NCBI GenBank assembly: GCA_964565925.1
Contig: CAZMGV010000002.1
Coordinates: 310,001-374,000 of the forward strand
Direction: 5' to 3'
Length of the DNA stretch: 64,000 nt
DNA from: CAZMGV01 sp964565925
GTDB lineage: Bacteria; JAGRBM01; JAHCIT01
Each line of letters begins with the position of its first letter. Position 1 is the stretch's first letter. The position numbers and the translations under genes were made by a program. Under the pieces are notes generated by a model. That model was given only the letters and a program-made list of their open reading frames with translations. It had not been told where the DNA came from and did not search any database. Below are positions 1 through 6,870 of the stretch, one piece after another.

Positions 1-267
1 AGTATCAAGAAAGGCCCGTTCGTGGACGTCCACCTCGAAAAGAAGGTGGCCTCCTCCGGCAAAGCCCGCGATGCGAAGGCGATCAAGACCTGGTCGCGCC
101 GCTCGGTCATCACCCCCGATTTTATCGGCGTCCAGTTCCTCGTTCACAACGGCCGCAAGTTTGTGCCCGTCTACGTGACCGACAACATGGTCGGCCACAA
201 GCTCGGCGAATTCGCCCCGACGCGCACCTTCAACGGTCATTCGGGCGACAAGAAAGTCGTCAAGTAA
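1..267 (+). CDS. rpsS: Small ribosomal subunit protein uS19 (5' partial)
   Basis: The frame is open from the first base of the window, so the first few codons are missing; 88 residues and a TAA stop remain. SIKKGPFV at the beginning and TRTFNGHSGDKK near the end are the conserved blocks of uS19, which sits in the head of the 30S subunit beside uS13. It is the first visible gene of the ribosomal operon and is followed after 28 bases by rplV, as in the standard S10 operon order. Confidence 0.97.
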   Translation, partial: SIKKGPFVDVHLEKKVASSGKARDAKAIKTWSRRSVITPDFIGVQFLVHNGRKFVPVYVTDNMVGHKLGEFAPTRTFNGHSGDKKVVK

Positions 268-295
268 TCAGATTACTTCACGGAAAGGTTCAGTG

Positions 296-643
296 ATGGA
301 AGCCCGCGCAATACTCAGATACGGCCGCATCTCCCCGAGGAAGCTCAAGGAAATCGCCGGCATGGTCCGGGGCCAGCCCGTGAACGAGGCGATCACCCGT
401 CTCAAGCTCACGCCGCGCAAAGGCGCCGACATGATCGCGAAAGTGATCCAGTCGGCTGCCGCCAACGCGGCCGACCGCCACGGCGCCGATATCGACGGCC
501 TGCGCGTGCAGACGCTGATGATTGACGAAGGACCGCGGATCAAGCGCTTCACGCCCCGCGCGCAGGGACGCGCGAGCCCGATCAAGAAGCGCACGAGCCA
601 CATCACCGTCGTCGTCGACGATGTCGCCGCCAAGAAGAAGTAA
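296..643 (+). CDS. rplV: Large ribosomal subunit protein uL22
   Basis: This 115-residue protein is a typical-length uL22. It has the ISPRKLKEIAGMVRG N-terminal block and the extended hairpin region ending RIKRFTPRAQGRASPIKKRTSHITVVV, whose loop lines the nascent peptide exit tunnel in this family. A GTG codon at 293 directly precedes the ATG at 296. The GGAAAGG at 282-288 spaces better to the ATG, so 296 is taken as the start. The gene lies between rpsS and rpsC in the usual order. Confidence 0.97.
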   Translation: MEARAILRYGRISPRKLKEIAGMVRGQPVNEAITRLKLTPRKGADMIAKVIQSAAANAADRHGADIDGLRVQTLMIDEGPRIKRFTPRAQGRASPIKKRTSHITVVVDDVAAKKK

Positions 644-667
644 GCGAACCAGGAAAGAAGCGGATTT

Positions 668-1354
668 ATGGGTCAGAAAATCAATCCAGTAGGTTTCAGA
701 GTCGGTGTGATCCGTGGCTGGGAAAGCCGCTGGTTCGCCGAGGGCAAGAAATACACGACGCAGCTCCATGAGGACATCAAGATCCGTGACCTCATCAAGA
801 AGCGCCTGTACGAAGCCGGCATCAGCAAGGTCGAGATCGAGCGCTACCCGAAAGAGACGAAGGTGTACATCCACGTCGCCCGTCCGGGTCTCATCATCGG
901 CAAGCGCGGTGCGTCGCTGGAACAGCTCAAGGCCGAACTCCAGAAGCTGACCAAGAGCGAGCTCTACATTCATCCGATCGAGGTCCGCCGCGCCGAAATC
1001 GACGCGCAGCTGGTGGCCGAGAATATCGCGCTGCAGCTCCAGCGCCGCGTGGCGTTCCGCCGCGCGATGAAGAAAGCCGTGCAGACGACGATGCGGCTCG
1101 GCGCCAAGGGGTTCCGCGTGGCCTGCAGCGGCCGCCTGGGCGGCGCCGAAATGGCCCGTCACGAGTGGTACCTGGAAGGCCGCGTGCCGCTCCATACGCT
1201 CCGCGCGGACATCGATTACGGTTTTGCCCGCTCCGAGACCACCTACGGGTGCATCGGCGTGAAGGTGTGGATCTACAAGGGCGACATCATCGGCGACCGG
1301 CCGAGCCCGGGCGCGCGCGCTCAGGGAGCCCCGGCTCCCCAGGCAGCGGTCTGA
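668..1354 (+). CDS. rpsC: Small ribosomal subunit protein uS3
   Basis: The product has 228 residues, normal for uS3. It begins MGQKINPVGFRVG and contains the type II KH domain (roughly residues 38-106) with IIGKRGASLEQLK as its GxxG loop, then the C-terminal domain ending VKVWIYKGDIIGDRP. The last 18 residues are a Pro/Ala-rich tail. uS3 lines the mRNA entry tunnel of the 30S subunit. An AGGAAAGAAG sequence precedes the ATG, and rplP follows after 39 bases. Confidence 0.97.
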   Translation: MGQKINPVGFRVGVIRGWESRWFAEGKKYTTQLHEDIKIRDLIKKRLYEAGISKVEIERYPKETKVYIHVARPGLIIGKRGASLEQLKAELQKLTKSELYIHPIEVRRAEIDAQLVAENIALQLQRRVAFRRAMKKAVQTTMRLGAKGFRVACSGRLGGAEMARHEWYLEGRVPLHTLRADIDYGFARSETTYGCIGVKVWIYKGDIIGDRPSPGARAQGAPAPQAAV

Positions 1355-1393
1355 AACGCACTCAGAGTTAACGATTCAGGAGAGTCTTGAACC

Positions 1394-1813
1394 ATGTTGA
1401 TGCCGTCTAAACCCCGTTACCGTAAGGTCCAGCGGGGGCGCAATTGGGGAAACGCGAAGCGGGGCACGTCCCTGTCCTTCGGCGAAATCGGAATCCAGGC
1501 CTTGGATCGTGGCAACATCACGCAGCGCCAGATCGAGGCCGGCCGTATCGCGATCACCCGCAAGGTGAAGCGTGTGGGCCGTCTCTGGATCCGGGTGTTC
1601 CCCGACAAGCCGATCACCAAGAAGCCCGTCGAAACCCGCATGGGTAAAGGCAAGGGCGCCCCGGAATACTGGGTCTGCGTGGTCAAGCCGGGACGGATCA
1701 TCTTCGAGATGGAAGGCGTGCCGCCGGATGTCGCCCTGGAAGCGTTCCAGCTGGCCCGCGCGAAGCTGCCCTTCAAGACGAAGATCATTCACCGCGAGGA
1801 AGGACTGGTCTGA
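1394..1813 (+). CDS. rplP: Large ribosomal subunit protein uL16
   Basis: The product is 139 residues long and starts MLMPSKPRYRK. Typical uL16 blocks are GIQALDRGNITQRQIEAGRIA, split here by small differences, then RVFPDKPITKKPVETRMGKG and PEYWVCVVKPGRIIFE. uL16 organises the A-site side of the 50S subunit. Its TGA stop overlaps the rpmC start by one base (TGATG at 1811-1815), so the two genes are probably translationally coupled. Confidence 0.97.
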   Translation: MLMPSKPRYRKVQRGRNWGNAKRGTSLSFGEIGIQALDRGNITQRQIEAGRIAITRKVKRVGRLWIRVFPDKPITKKPVETRMGKGKGAPEYWVCVVKPGRIIFEMEGVPPDVALEAFQLARAKLPFKTKIIHREEGLV

Positions 1814-2091
1814 TGGATATCCTCAACACAGCAGCTGAAGTCCGGGAACTGGCGACCAAGGAAATCGAGTCGCGTATCCGCGAAGCCAATGCCCGCCTGC
1901 GGGACATCCGGTTCAAGGGCGTCACCGAACGCGTCGAGAACACGGCGGAGCTGGGCATTCTGCGCCACATGATCGCCCGCTGCCAGACGGTATTGAGCGA
2001 GCGCAAGGGCGAGGCGAAGCAGCCGGCCGCCCCTGCAGCCAAAGCGGAAACCAAGGTCCCGGCCGCCAAAAAAGCACGCGCCAAGAAGTAA
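1813..2091 (+). CDS. rpmC: Large ribosomal subunit protein uL29 with Ala/Lys tail
   Basis: At 92 residues this is longer than the usual 60-70 of uL29. The helical core runs from the start to about residue 66, and the block ELGILRHMIARCQTVLSER identifies the family. The extra length is a C-terminal tail rich in alanine, proline and lysine. uL29 lies at the peptide exit site, where trigger factor and SRP dock. The ATG overlaps the rplP stop by one base. Confidence 0.95.
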   Translation: MDILNTAAEVRELATKEIESRIREANARLRDIRFKGVTERVENTAELGILRHMIARCQTVLSERKGEAKQPAAPAAKAETKVPAAKKARAKK

Positions 2092-2106
2092 ACGGAGCAA
2101 TTGTCC

Positions 2107-2400
2107 ATGAGCGAAGCACAGCAAACCAGCGCCCCGAAGGCGCGTCACAAGAAAGCCAAGATCCGCACGGGTCTGGTCGTTTCAGACGGCGCCGCCAAGA
2201 CGCGCACGGTGGAAGTCACCCGGCTCGTCCAGCACCCGATGTACAAGAAGTTCGTCCGTCGCCGGTCGCGCTTTCACTTCCACGACGAGCAGAACGAGTC
2301 GAAGAACGGCGATATGGTCGAGGTTCGCGAAACACGCCCGCTGTCGAAGACCAAGCGCTGGACGCTGGTCCGCGTAGTGGTGAAGGGCAAGAGCGTCTGA
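2107..2400 (+). CDS. rpsQ: Small ribosomal subunit protein uS17
   Basis: This 97-residue protein carries the uS17 OB-fold core: GLVVSDGAAKTRTVEV, HPMYKKFVRRR, HDEQNESKNGDMVEVRETRPLSKTKRW. A TTG at 2101 is in frame, but GGAG at 2094-2097 lies only three bases from it and nine from the ATG at 2107, so 2107 is preferred. About 17 residues precede the conserved core, giving a slightly long N-terminus. uS17 binds 16S rRNA early in 30S assembly. Confidence 0.95.
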   Translation: MSEAQQTSAPKARHKKAKIRTGLVVSDGAAKTRTVEVTRLVQHPMYKKFVRRRSRFHFHDEQNESKNGDMVEVRETRPLSKTKRWTLVRVVVKGKSV

Positions 2401-2402
2401 AT

Positions 2403-2416
2403 ACCGGGAAGCCGGT
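2403..2416 (+). promoter_or_regulatory. Small intercistronic hairpin before rplN
   Basis: ACCGG (2403-2407) and CCGGT (2412-2416) can pair around a GAAG loop directly after the rpsQ stop. The gap to rplN is 44 bases. No T-run follows, so it is unlikely to be a terminator. Its role is unknown; it may be an mRNA processing or stability element. Confidence 0.4.
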
Positions 2417-2444
2417 CCAGATCGATTCAAGGAGCAGGTAAGCC

Positions 2445-2813
2445 ATGATTCAGATGCAGTCCATAATGGATGTCGCCGACAACTCCGGCGCCAAGAAGGT
2501 CATGTGCATCAAGGTGCTCGGTGGCACGAGACGCCGCTATGCCGAAGTGGGCGACATCGTCGTCTGCTCGGTGCGCGAGTGCATGCCGACATCCAAGGTG
2601 AAGAAGGGCGAAGTGGTGAAGGCGGTCATCGTCCGCCAGGCGTTCCCGATCCGCCGCACGGACGGGTCCTACATCCGCTTCGACGGCGCCTCGGCGGTCA
2701 TCGTGGACAAGGAAGGCGAGCCCGTGGGCACGCGTATCTTCGGCCCGGTGGCCCGCGAACTGCGCGCCCGCAACTTTATGAAGATCATTTCGCTCGCACC
2801 GGAGGTTCTCTAA
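2445..2813 (+). CDS. rplN: Large ribosomal subunit protein uL14
   Basis: The 122-residue product is exactly family length. It starts MIQMQSIMDVADNSGAKKVMCIKVLGG and has the block RRTDGSYIRFDGASAVIVDKEG and the end GPVARELRARNFMKIISLAPEVL, all diagnostic of uL14. The protein forms intersubunit bridges and is the site of RsfS binding in other bacteria. An AAGGAGCAGG sequence precedes the ATG. Confidence 0.98.
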   Translation: MIQMQSIMDVADNSGAKKVMCIKVLGGTRRRYAEVGDIVVCSVRECMPTSKVKKGEVVKAVIVRQAFPIRRTDGSYIRFDGASAVIVDKEGEPVGTRIFGPVARELRARNFMKIISLAPEVL

Positions 2814-2818
2814 GAGTC

Positions 2819-3145
2819 ATGGAGACGCCAAGCAGATTCCGTATCAAGAAGGGCGACACGGTCGTCGTCATCAGCGGCTCGGAACGGGGCACCAAGGGCG
2901 AAGTCCTTAAGGTGATCCCCAAGACCGGCAAGGTCGTGGTGAAGGGCGTGCGGATGATCAGCCGCCACACCAAGCCCAGCCAGGCGAACCAGGCCGGCGG
3001 CATCGTCAAGCGCGAGGCCCCGATCCCGGTGTCGAAGGTGAAGTTCTGGGACAGCGCCAAGGACCAGGCGACCCGGATCCGCATCGAGAAGAAAGACGGA
3101 AAGCGCATCCGCGTGTCGGCCAAGAGCGGCGCGGCGCTCGAATAG
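2819..3145 (+). CDS. rplX: Large ribosomal subunit protein uL24
   Basis: This 108-residue protein starts METPSRFRIKKGDTVVVISG and carries the KOW motif region (GTKGEVLKVIPKTGKVVVKGV) followed by KPSQANQAGGIVKREAPI, typical of uL24. The ATG at 2819 lies five bases after the rplN stop. The GGAGG serving it (2801-2805) lies inside the rplN coding sequence with a long 13-base spacing. uL24 initiates 50S assembly near the exit tunnel. Confidence 0.97.
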   Translation: METPSRFRIKKGDTVVVISGSERGTKGEVLKVIPKTGKVVVKGVRMISRHTKPSQANQAGGIVKREAPIPVSKVKFWDSAKDQATRIRIEKKDGKRIRVSAKSGAALE

Positions 3146-3170
3146 GAATTTTAACCAGGGCGCGGAGACC

Positions 3171-3190
3171 GGAGGGACAGGGGTCCTTCC
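3171..3190 (+). promoter_or_regulatory. Stable hairpin in the rplX-rplE leader
   Basis: GGAGGGAC (3171-3178) pairs with GTCCTTCC (3183-3190) as an eight-pair stem with one G-U, around an AGGG loop. GACC (3167-3170) and GGTC (3197-3200) can add an outer stem. The structure ends just before the GGAGG ribosome binding site (3202-3206) of rplE. There is no T-run, so a terminator is unlikely. It sits in one of the longer gaps of the block and may influence rplE translation. Confidence 0.45.
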
Positions 3191-3219
3191 GAAACCGGTC
3201 CGGAGGATAAGCAGGCAAG

Positions 3220-3900
3220 ATGGCGACGGAAAAGAAACCAGAGAGCGGCGCAACCAAGGGGCCCAAGCCCCAGGGCGGAGCTGCCGAGAAGAAGAGCAGC
3301 CGGCGTCAGATCGCCGCGCAGACGAACGAGAAGGGTCCTGAAAAGGGTCCCGAGCCCCGTCTCCGCGCGAAGTACAAGACGGAAGCCGTTCCGAAGCTCA
3401 TGGAGCAGTTCAAGTACAAGAACCCCATGGAGGTTCCGCGGCTCGTCAAGATCGTCATCAACATGGGTCTTGGCCGCCACTCCGAAGCGGGCACGAACCT
3501 GAAGGTGATCGAGAACGCCGTCAACGAACTGATGGCGATCACGGGTCAGCGTCCGGTCGTCACGCGCTCCAAGAAGTCGATCGCGAACTTCAAGCTGCGC
3601 GCCGGCGTCCCGGTGGGCACGTTCGTCACCCTGCGGGCCGGCAACATGTGGGAATTCGCCGACCGTCTCGTGACGCTCGCGCTTCCCCGCGTCCGCGATT
3701 TCAAGGGCATACCGCCCAAGAGCTTCGACGGCCGCGGCTGCTACACGCTGGGCATCCGCGAACACATCATCTTCCCCGAGATCGATTTCGACAACACGGA
3801 CAAGGTCAAGGGAATGAACATCTCCATCATCACCACGGCAAAAACCGACGAGGAAGGGCGCGCCCTTCTCGGTGCACTCGGGTTCCCCTTCCGGGCCTGA
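3220..3900 (+). CDS. rplE: Large ribosomal subunit protein uL5 with long N-terminal extension
   Basis: The product has 226 residues against about 180 for ordinary uL5. The normal domain begins near residue 46 (RLRAKYKTEAVPKLM) and continues through VPRLVKIVINMGLGRH and GLDIS-region equivalents to the end FPFRA. The first 46 residues are charged and low-complexity, rich in Lys, Glu, Pro and Gly. The ATG at 3220 has GGAGG 13 bases upstream. The next in-frame ATG falls inside the conserved domain, so the extension is probably translated. uL5 contacts 5S rRNA and the P-site tRNA. Confidence 0.96.
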   Translation: MATEKKPESGATKGPKPQGGAAEKKSSRRQIAAQTNEKGPEKGPEPRLRAKYKTEAVPKLMEQFKYKNPMEVPRLVKIVINMGLGRHSEAGTNLKVIENAVNELMAITGQRPVVTRSKKSIANFKLRAGVPVGTFVTLRAGNMWEFADRLVTLALPRVRDFKGIPPKSFDGRGCYTLGIREHIIFPEIDFDNTDKVKGMNISIITTAKTDEEGRALLGALGFPFRA

Positions 3901-3922
3901 TTGAAAGAGGTATTGGTTACCA

Positions 3923-4108
3923 ATGGCTAAGAAATGCATGCGGCTGAAAGCCGTGCAGAAACCGAAGTTCTCGGTCCGGCGGTACAACCGCTGCCCACGC
4001 TGCGGCCGGTCCCGCGCCTACCTGCGTGACTTCGATATGTGCCGTCTGTGTTTCCGGGAACTCGCCACCAAGGGTCAGCTGCCCGGCGTGACCAAGTCGA
4101 GCTGGTAA
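3923..4108 (+). CDS. rpsN: Small ribosomal subunit protein uS14, zinc type
   Basis: The 61-residue protein is the short zinc-binding form of uS14. It has CPRC and CRLC pairs (about residues 24-27 and 40-43), with RCGRSRAYLRDF-like sequence between them. It starts MAKKCMRLKAVQKPKF. This form is essential in the 30S head. It lies between rplE and rpsH as expected, with AAAGAGG upstream of the ATG. Confidence 0.97.
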   Translation: MAKKCMRLKAVQKPKFSVRRYNRCPRCGRSRAYLRDFDMCRLCFRELATKGQLPGVTKSSW

Positions 4109-4124
4109 GAGGAAAGCGAATATT

Positions 4125-4532
4125 ATGAGCACGCTAGTCAGTGATCCGATCGCCGATCTTCTCACCCGCATCCGCAACGGCGCCATGTCCCGCAAGGACT
4201 CTGTCGACGTTCCGTATTCGAAGCTGAAGGAAAGTATCGCCGGCATTCTCGCGCACCACGGTTTCGTGAACGGCGTCGAGAAGGTGGCCAAGGAAGGCGA
4301 ACGCCCCAAGCTCCGCATCGGCCTCAAGTACACGCGCGGCCGGTTCGGCGTGATCCAGGGGATCGAGAGAATCTCGCGTCCGGGCCGCCGGGTGTATTTC
4401 GGCGCGACGGAAATCCCGGCCGTGAAGAACGGCCTTGGAATCGCAATCGTGTCGACGCCCCGGGGCGTCATGTCGGATGCCGACGCGCGCGCCCAGAACG
4501 TGGGCGGCGAGCTGCTCTGCCGGGTTTGGTAG
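4125..4532 (+). CDS. rpsH: Small ribosomal subunit protein uS8
   Basis: The 135-residue product opens VSDPIADLLTRIRNGAMSRKDSVDVPYSKLK and closes RGVMSDADARAQNVGGELLCRVW, both characteristic of uS8. In E. coli, S8 binds both 16S rRNA and the spc operon mRNA. Whether such feedback exists here cannot be judged from sequence. The gene starts 17 bases after the rpsN stop, with GAGGAAAG as ribosome binding site. Confidence 0.97.
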   Translation: MSTLVSDPIADLLTRIRNGAMSRKDSVDVPYSKLKESIAGILAHHGFVNGVEKVAKEGERPKLRIGLKYTRGRFGVIQGIERISRPGRRVYFGATEIPAVKNGLGIAIVSTPRGVMSDADARAQNVGGELLCRVW

Positions 4533-4553
4533 TCCGCGGAAATCCCGCAGGAC
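4532..4553 (+). promoter_or_regulatory. Intercistronic hairpin between rpsH and rplF
   Basis: GTCCGCGG (4532-4539) pairs with CCGC plus GGAC (4545-4548 and 4550-4553) with one bulged A and the loop AAATC. It begins on the last base of the rpsH stop and ends just before the AGGAGAAGAGG ribosome binding region of rplF. No T-run follows. Its function is unknown. Confidence 0.45.
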
Positions 4554-4571
4554 AGGAGAAGAGGTCAGGTC

Positions 4572-5114
4572 ATGTCGAAAATTGCACGCAAGCCGGTAGC
4601 GCTCCCCCAGGGAGCCTCCGTCCAGATCAAGCCGGGTCTCTTCGAAGTGAAGGGTCCCAAGGGCACGCTCTCCATGCCGATTCCGAAGGAAGTGGAGATC
4701 GTCCAGAACAAGAACGAGATCAGCGTCAACTGGCGCGGCGACAAGAGCGCGGTGACGCCCGTGTGGGGCACCACCTGGGCGCTCGCCAGCAGCCTGCTCA
4801 AGGGCTGCTCGACCGGCTTCACGCGGTCGCTCGAACTGGAAGGCGTCGGTTTCCGCGCCGAGATGAAGGGCAAGGCGACGCTCGTGCTCAACATCGGGTT
4901 CACCCACCAGGTCGAAATCCCGCTGCCGGCGGGCGTGACCTGCACGGTCGAAAAGAACCAGACGCTCATCAACCTGTCGGGCCCGGACAAAGCCGTGCTC
5001 GGACAGCTTGCCGCCACGGTGCGCGGGGTCCGTCCCCCCGAACCGTTCAAGGGCAAGGGTATCCGTTATTCCGGCGAGGTTATCCGCCGCAAGGAAGGCA
5101 AGGCCAAGAAGTAA
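4572..5114 (+). CDS. rplF: Large ribosomal subunit protein uL6
   Basis: This 180-residue protein has the two repeated uL6 domains. It starts MSKIARKPVALPQG and ends PEPFKGKGIRYSGEVIRRKEGKAKK, where the GKGIRY block is the family signature. uL6 sits near the GTPase-associated centre of the 50S subunit. AGGAGAAGAGG precedes the ATG. The downstream gap of 30 bases to rplR shows no strong structure. Confidence 0.97.
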   Translation: MSKIARKPVALPQGASVQIKPGLFEVKGPKGTLSMPIPKEVEIVQNKNEISVNWRGDKSAVTPVWGTTWALASSLLKGCSTGFTRSLELEGVGFRAEMKGKATLVLNIGFTHQVEIPLPAGVTCTVEKNQTLINLSGPDKAVLGQLAATVRGVRPPEPFKGKGIRYSGEVIRRKEGKAKK

Positions 5115-5144
5115 TCTGGCCCTGGACCGCAAGGTAGGAAGCAC

Positions 5145-5513
5145 ATGCCGAAAATCGAAGATCGTAAAGAACGGCGGGATCTGCGCCACACCCGGATCAC
5201 CAAGAAGCTTTCGGGCACGCCCGAGCGCCCCCGGCTGGCCGTGTACCGCAGCAACAAGCACATCTACGCTCAGGTGATCGATGACGGCGCGGGCAAGACG
5301 CTCGTGTCGGCCTCGACCCTGTCGAAGGATCTCAAGGGCAAGATCAAGAAGACCGGAACGGTCGATGCCGCCAAGCAGGTGGGCACGCTCGTGGCCGAGA
5401 AGGCGAAAGCCGCCAAGGTGCAGAAGGTTGTCTTCGACCGCGGCGGATACGCCTACCATGGACAGGTGAAAGCCCTGGCCGACGCGGCACGCGCCGCGGG
5501 ACTGGAGTTCTAA
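5145..5513 (+). CDS. rplR: Large ribosomal subunit protein uL18
   Basis: The product has 122 residues. It has the basic N-terminus RKERRDLRHTRITKKLSGTPERPRL, divided by minor changes, then VYRSNKHIYAQVIDD and the C-terminal FDRGGYAYHGQVKALADAAR block of uL18. With uL5 it binds 5S rRNA to form the central protuberance. rpsE starts six bases after its stop. Confidence 0.97.
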   Translation: MPKIEDRKERRDLRHTRITKKLSGTPERPRLAVYRSNKHIYAQVIDDGAGKTLVSASTLSKDLKGKIKKTGTVDAAKQVGTLVAEKAKAAKVQKVVFDRGGYAYHGQVKALADAARAAGLEF

Positions 5514-5518
5514 GAGTT

Positions 5519-6076
5519 ATGGCAAATCCGGGTGAACCAAGAGGAAGAGGCGAAGGCCGCGGCCGCCGCGATCGCGGAGACCGGGACGAAGGTCTCGTCG
5601 AGAAGATCGTGGCCGTCAACCGTTCGGCCAAGGTCGTCAAGGGCGGCCGCCGCTTCAGTTTCTCGGCCCTCATCATCGTCGGCGACGAGCGCGGACGGGT
5701 GGGCTGGGGTCTCGGCAAGGCGAACGAAGTGCCGGACGCGATCAAGAAGTCCATCGAACGCGCCAAGCGGGCGATGAAACACTTCCCGGTCGTGGACGGA
5801 ACGCTCCCGCACGAAGTGACGGGCCACTTCGGCGCCGGCAAGGTGTTCATGCGCCCGGCCGGATCCGGAACGGGCGTCATCGCCGGCGGTGCGGTGCGCG
5901 CCATTCTTGAAGCCATGGGCGTCAAGAACGTGCTCACCAAGAGCCTGGGTTCGAGCAACCCGCACAACGTCGTCAAGGCGGTGTTCGAGGGGCTTTCCCA
6001 GCTTCACAGCGAGCAGATGATCGCGACCCGCCGCGGCACGAACGCCGAGAAGAAGCCGGAAGCCGCGGCTTCCTGA
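5519..6076 (+). CDS. rpsE: Small ribosomal subunit protein uS5
   Basis: This 185-residue protein has an Arg/Gly-rich N-terminus (residues 1-24, about 20 residues longer than many homologues). The double-stranded RNA-binding domain LVEKIVAVNRSAKVVKGGRR follows, then the conserved GSGTGVIAGGAVRAILEAMG and KSLGSSNPHNVVKA blocks. uS5 is a fidelity protein at the mRNA entry site. The ATG follows the rplR stop by five bases, suggesting coupled translation. Confidence 0.97.
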   Translation: MANPGEPRGRGEGRGRRDRGDRDEGLVEKIVAVNRSAKVVKGGRRFSFSALIIVGDERGRVGWGLGKANEVPDAIKKSIERAKRAMKHFPVVDGTLPHEVTGHFGAGKVFMRPAGSGTGVIAGGAVRAILEAMGVKNVLTKSLGSSNPHNVVKAVFEGLSQLHSEQMIATRRGTNAEKKPEAAAS

Positions 6077-6088
6077 GTTGATTGACTG

Positions 6089-6118
6089 CGCGGCGGTACC
6101 GCAAGGGTCCCCGCCGCG
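6089..6118 (+). promoter_or_regulatory. GC-rich hairpin in the rpsE-rpmD gap
   Basis: CGCGGCGG (6089-6096) pairs perfectly with CCGCCGCG (6111-6118) around a 14-base loop. It occupies the centre of a 73-base gap, and no T-run follows. It is one of several hairpins in the gaps of this operon; the role is unknown. Confidence 0.5.
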
Positions 6119-6149
6119 ACTAGAGATATTGGATCGAGAGGTATTCGGC

Positions 6150-6347
6150 ATGGGTGCGCAGAAGAAAATCAGGATTCGCCAGACCGGCGGCCTGATCACC
6201 TGTACAGACCGGGCCCGCGCGACAGTGCGGGGACTTGGTCTACGCCGCCGCCACCACGAGGTGGAGGTCAACGACACACCGGCCATTCGCGGCATGATCG
6301 CCAGAGTCCCGCAGCTGGTATCGGTCGTGGAGGAAAACAAAAAATGA
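6150..6347 (+). CDS. rpmD: Large ribosomal subunit protein uL30
   Basis: The 65-residue product is normal for uL30: KKIRIRQTGGLITCTDRARATVRGLGLRRRHHEVEV, which crosses the conserved G-L-R-R segment, then IRGMIARVPQLVSVVEE. The ATG at 6150 is chosen because an upstream in-frame ATG would add 24 non-homologous residues spanning the intergenic hairpin. Its TGA overlaps the rplO ATG (ATGA at 6344-6347). Confidence 0.94.
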   Translation: MGAQKKIRIRQTGGLITCTDRARATVRGLGLRRRHHEVEVNDTPAIRGMIARVPQLVSVVEENKK

Positions 6348-6814
6348 AACTGAGCGAACTCCGTCCGCCGTCAGGCAGCAAACAGTCCGTGAAGCGGCTC
6401 GGCCGCGGTATCGGCTCGGGGCTGGGCAAAACGTCCGGCCGCGGCCACAAGGGCTATGGCTCCCGCACCGGCAGCAAGAAGAAGCGCGGCTATGAAGGCG
6501 GCCAGACGCCTCTGCACCGCCGTCTTCCGAAGACCGGCTTCACCAACGTGTTCCGCCAGACCTGGCAGATCGTGAACATCTGCCAGCTCGAGAAGCTGAA
6601 CGGGGAGATTACCCCCGAGACGCTGCTGAGCGCCGGGCTGATCCAGTCGGCCACGGACCTCGTGAAGGTTCTCGGCAACGGGGATCTCAAGGCCGCCCTC
6701 AAGGTAACGGCCCACCGGTTCAGCGACGGCGCGAAGAAGAAGATCGAGAGTGCCGGCGGTTCCGTACAGGTACTGCCGTCGCCGCGGGCCAAGGCCGCCG
6801 AAGCGAAGGCCTGA
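6344..6814 (+). CDS. rplO: Large ribosomal subunit protein uL15
   Basis: This 156-residue protein starts MKLSELRPPSGSKQSVKRLGRGIGSGLGKTSGRGHKG, the glycine-rich N-terminal arm of uL15, and continues YEGGQTPLHRRLPKTGF. uL15 threads through the 50S core. The gene overlaps rpmD by four bases, so the pair should be translationally coupled. secY follows after 56 bases. Confidence 0.97.
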   Translation: MKLSELRPPSGSKQSVKRLGRGIGSGLGKTSGRGHKGYGSRTGSKKKRGYEGGQTPLHRRLPKTGFTNVFRQTWQIVNICQLEKLNGEITPETLLSAGLIQSATDLVKVLGNGDLKAALKVTAHRFSDGAKKKIESAGGSVQVLPSPRAKAAEAKA

Positions 6815-6870
6815 GCCGGACCGGATTGCCGGAACGGTTCACAGGGAAAGACCAGGGGTAGAAAGAGCGC

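Noticed and set aside
2101..2106. TTG as the rpsQ start
   Set aside because: GGAG lies only three bases before it; the ATG at 2107 has normal spacing.
4134..5459. 440-codon minus-strand frame opposite rpsH-rplR
   Set aside because: It spans four ribosomal genes in antisense and cannot be real with the conserved + strand products.
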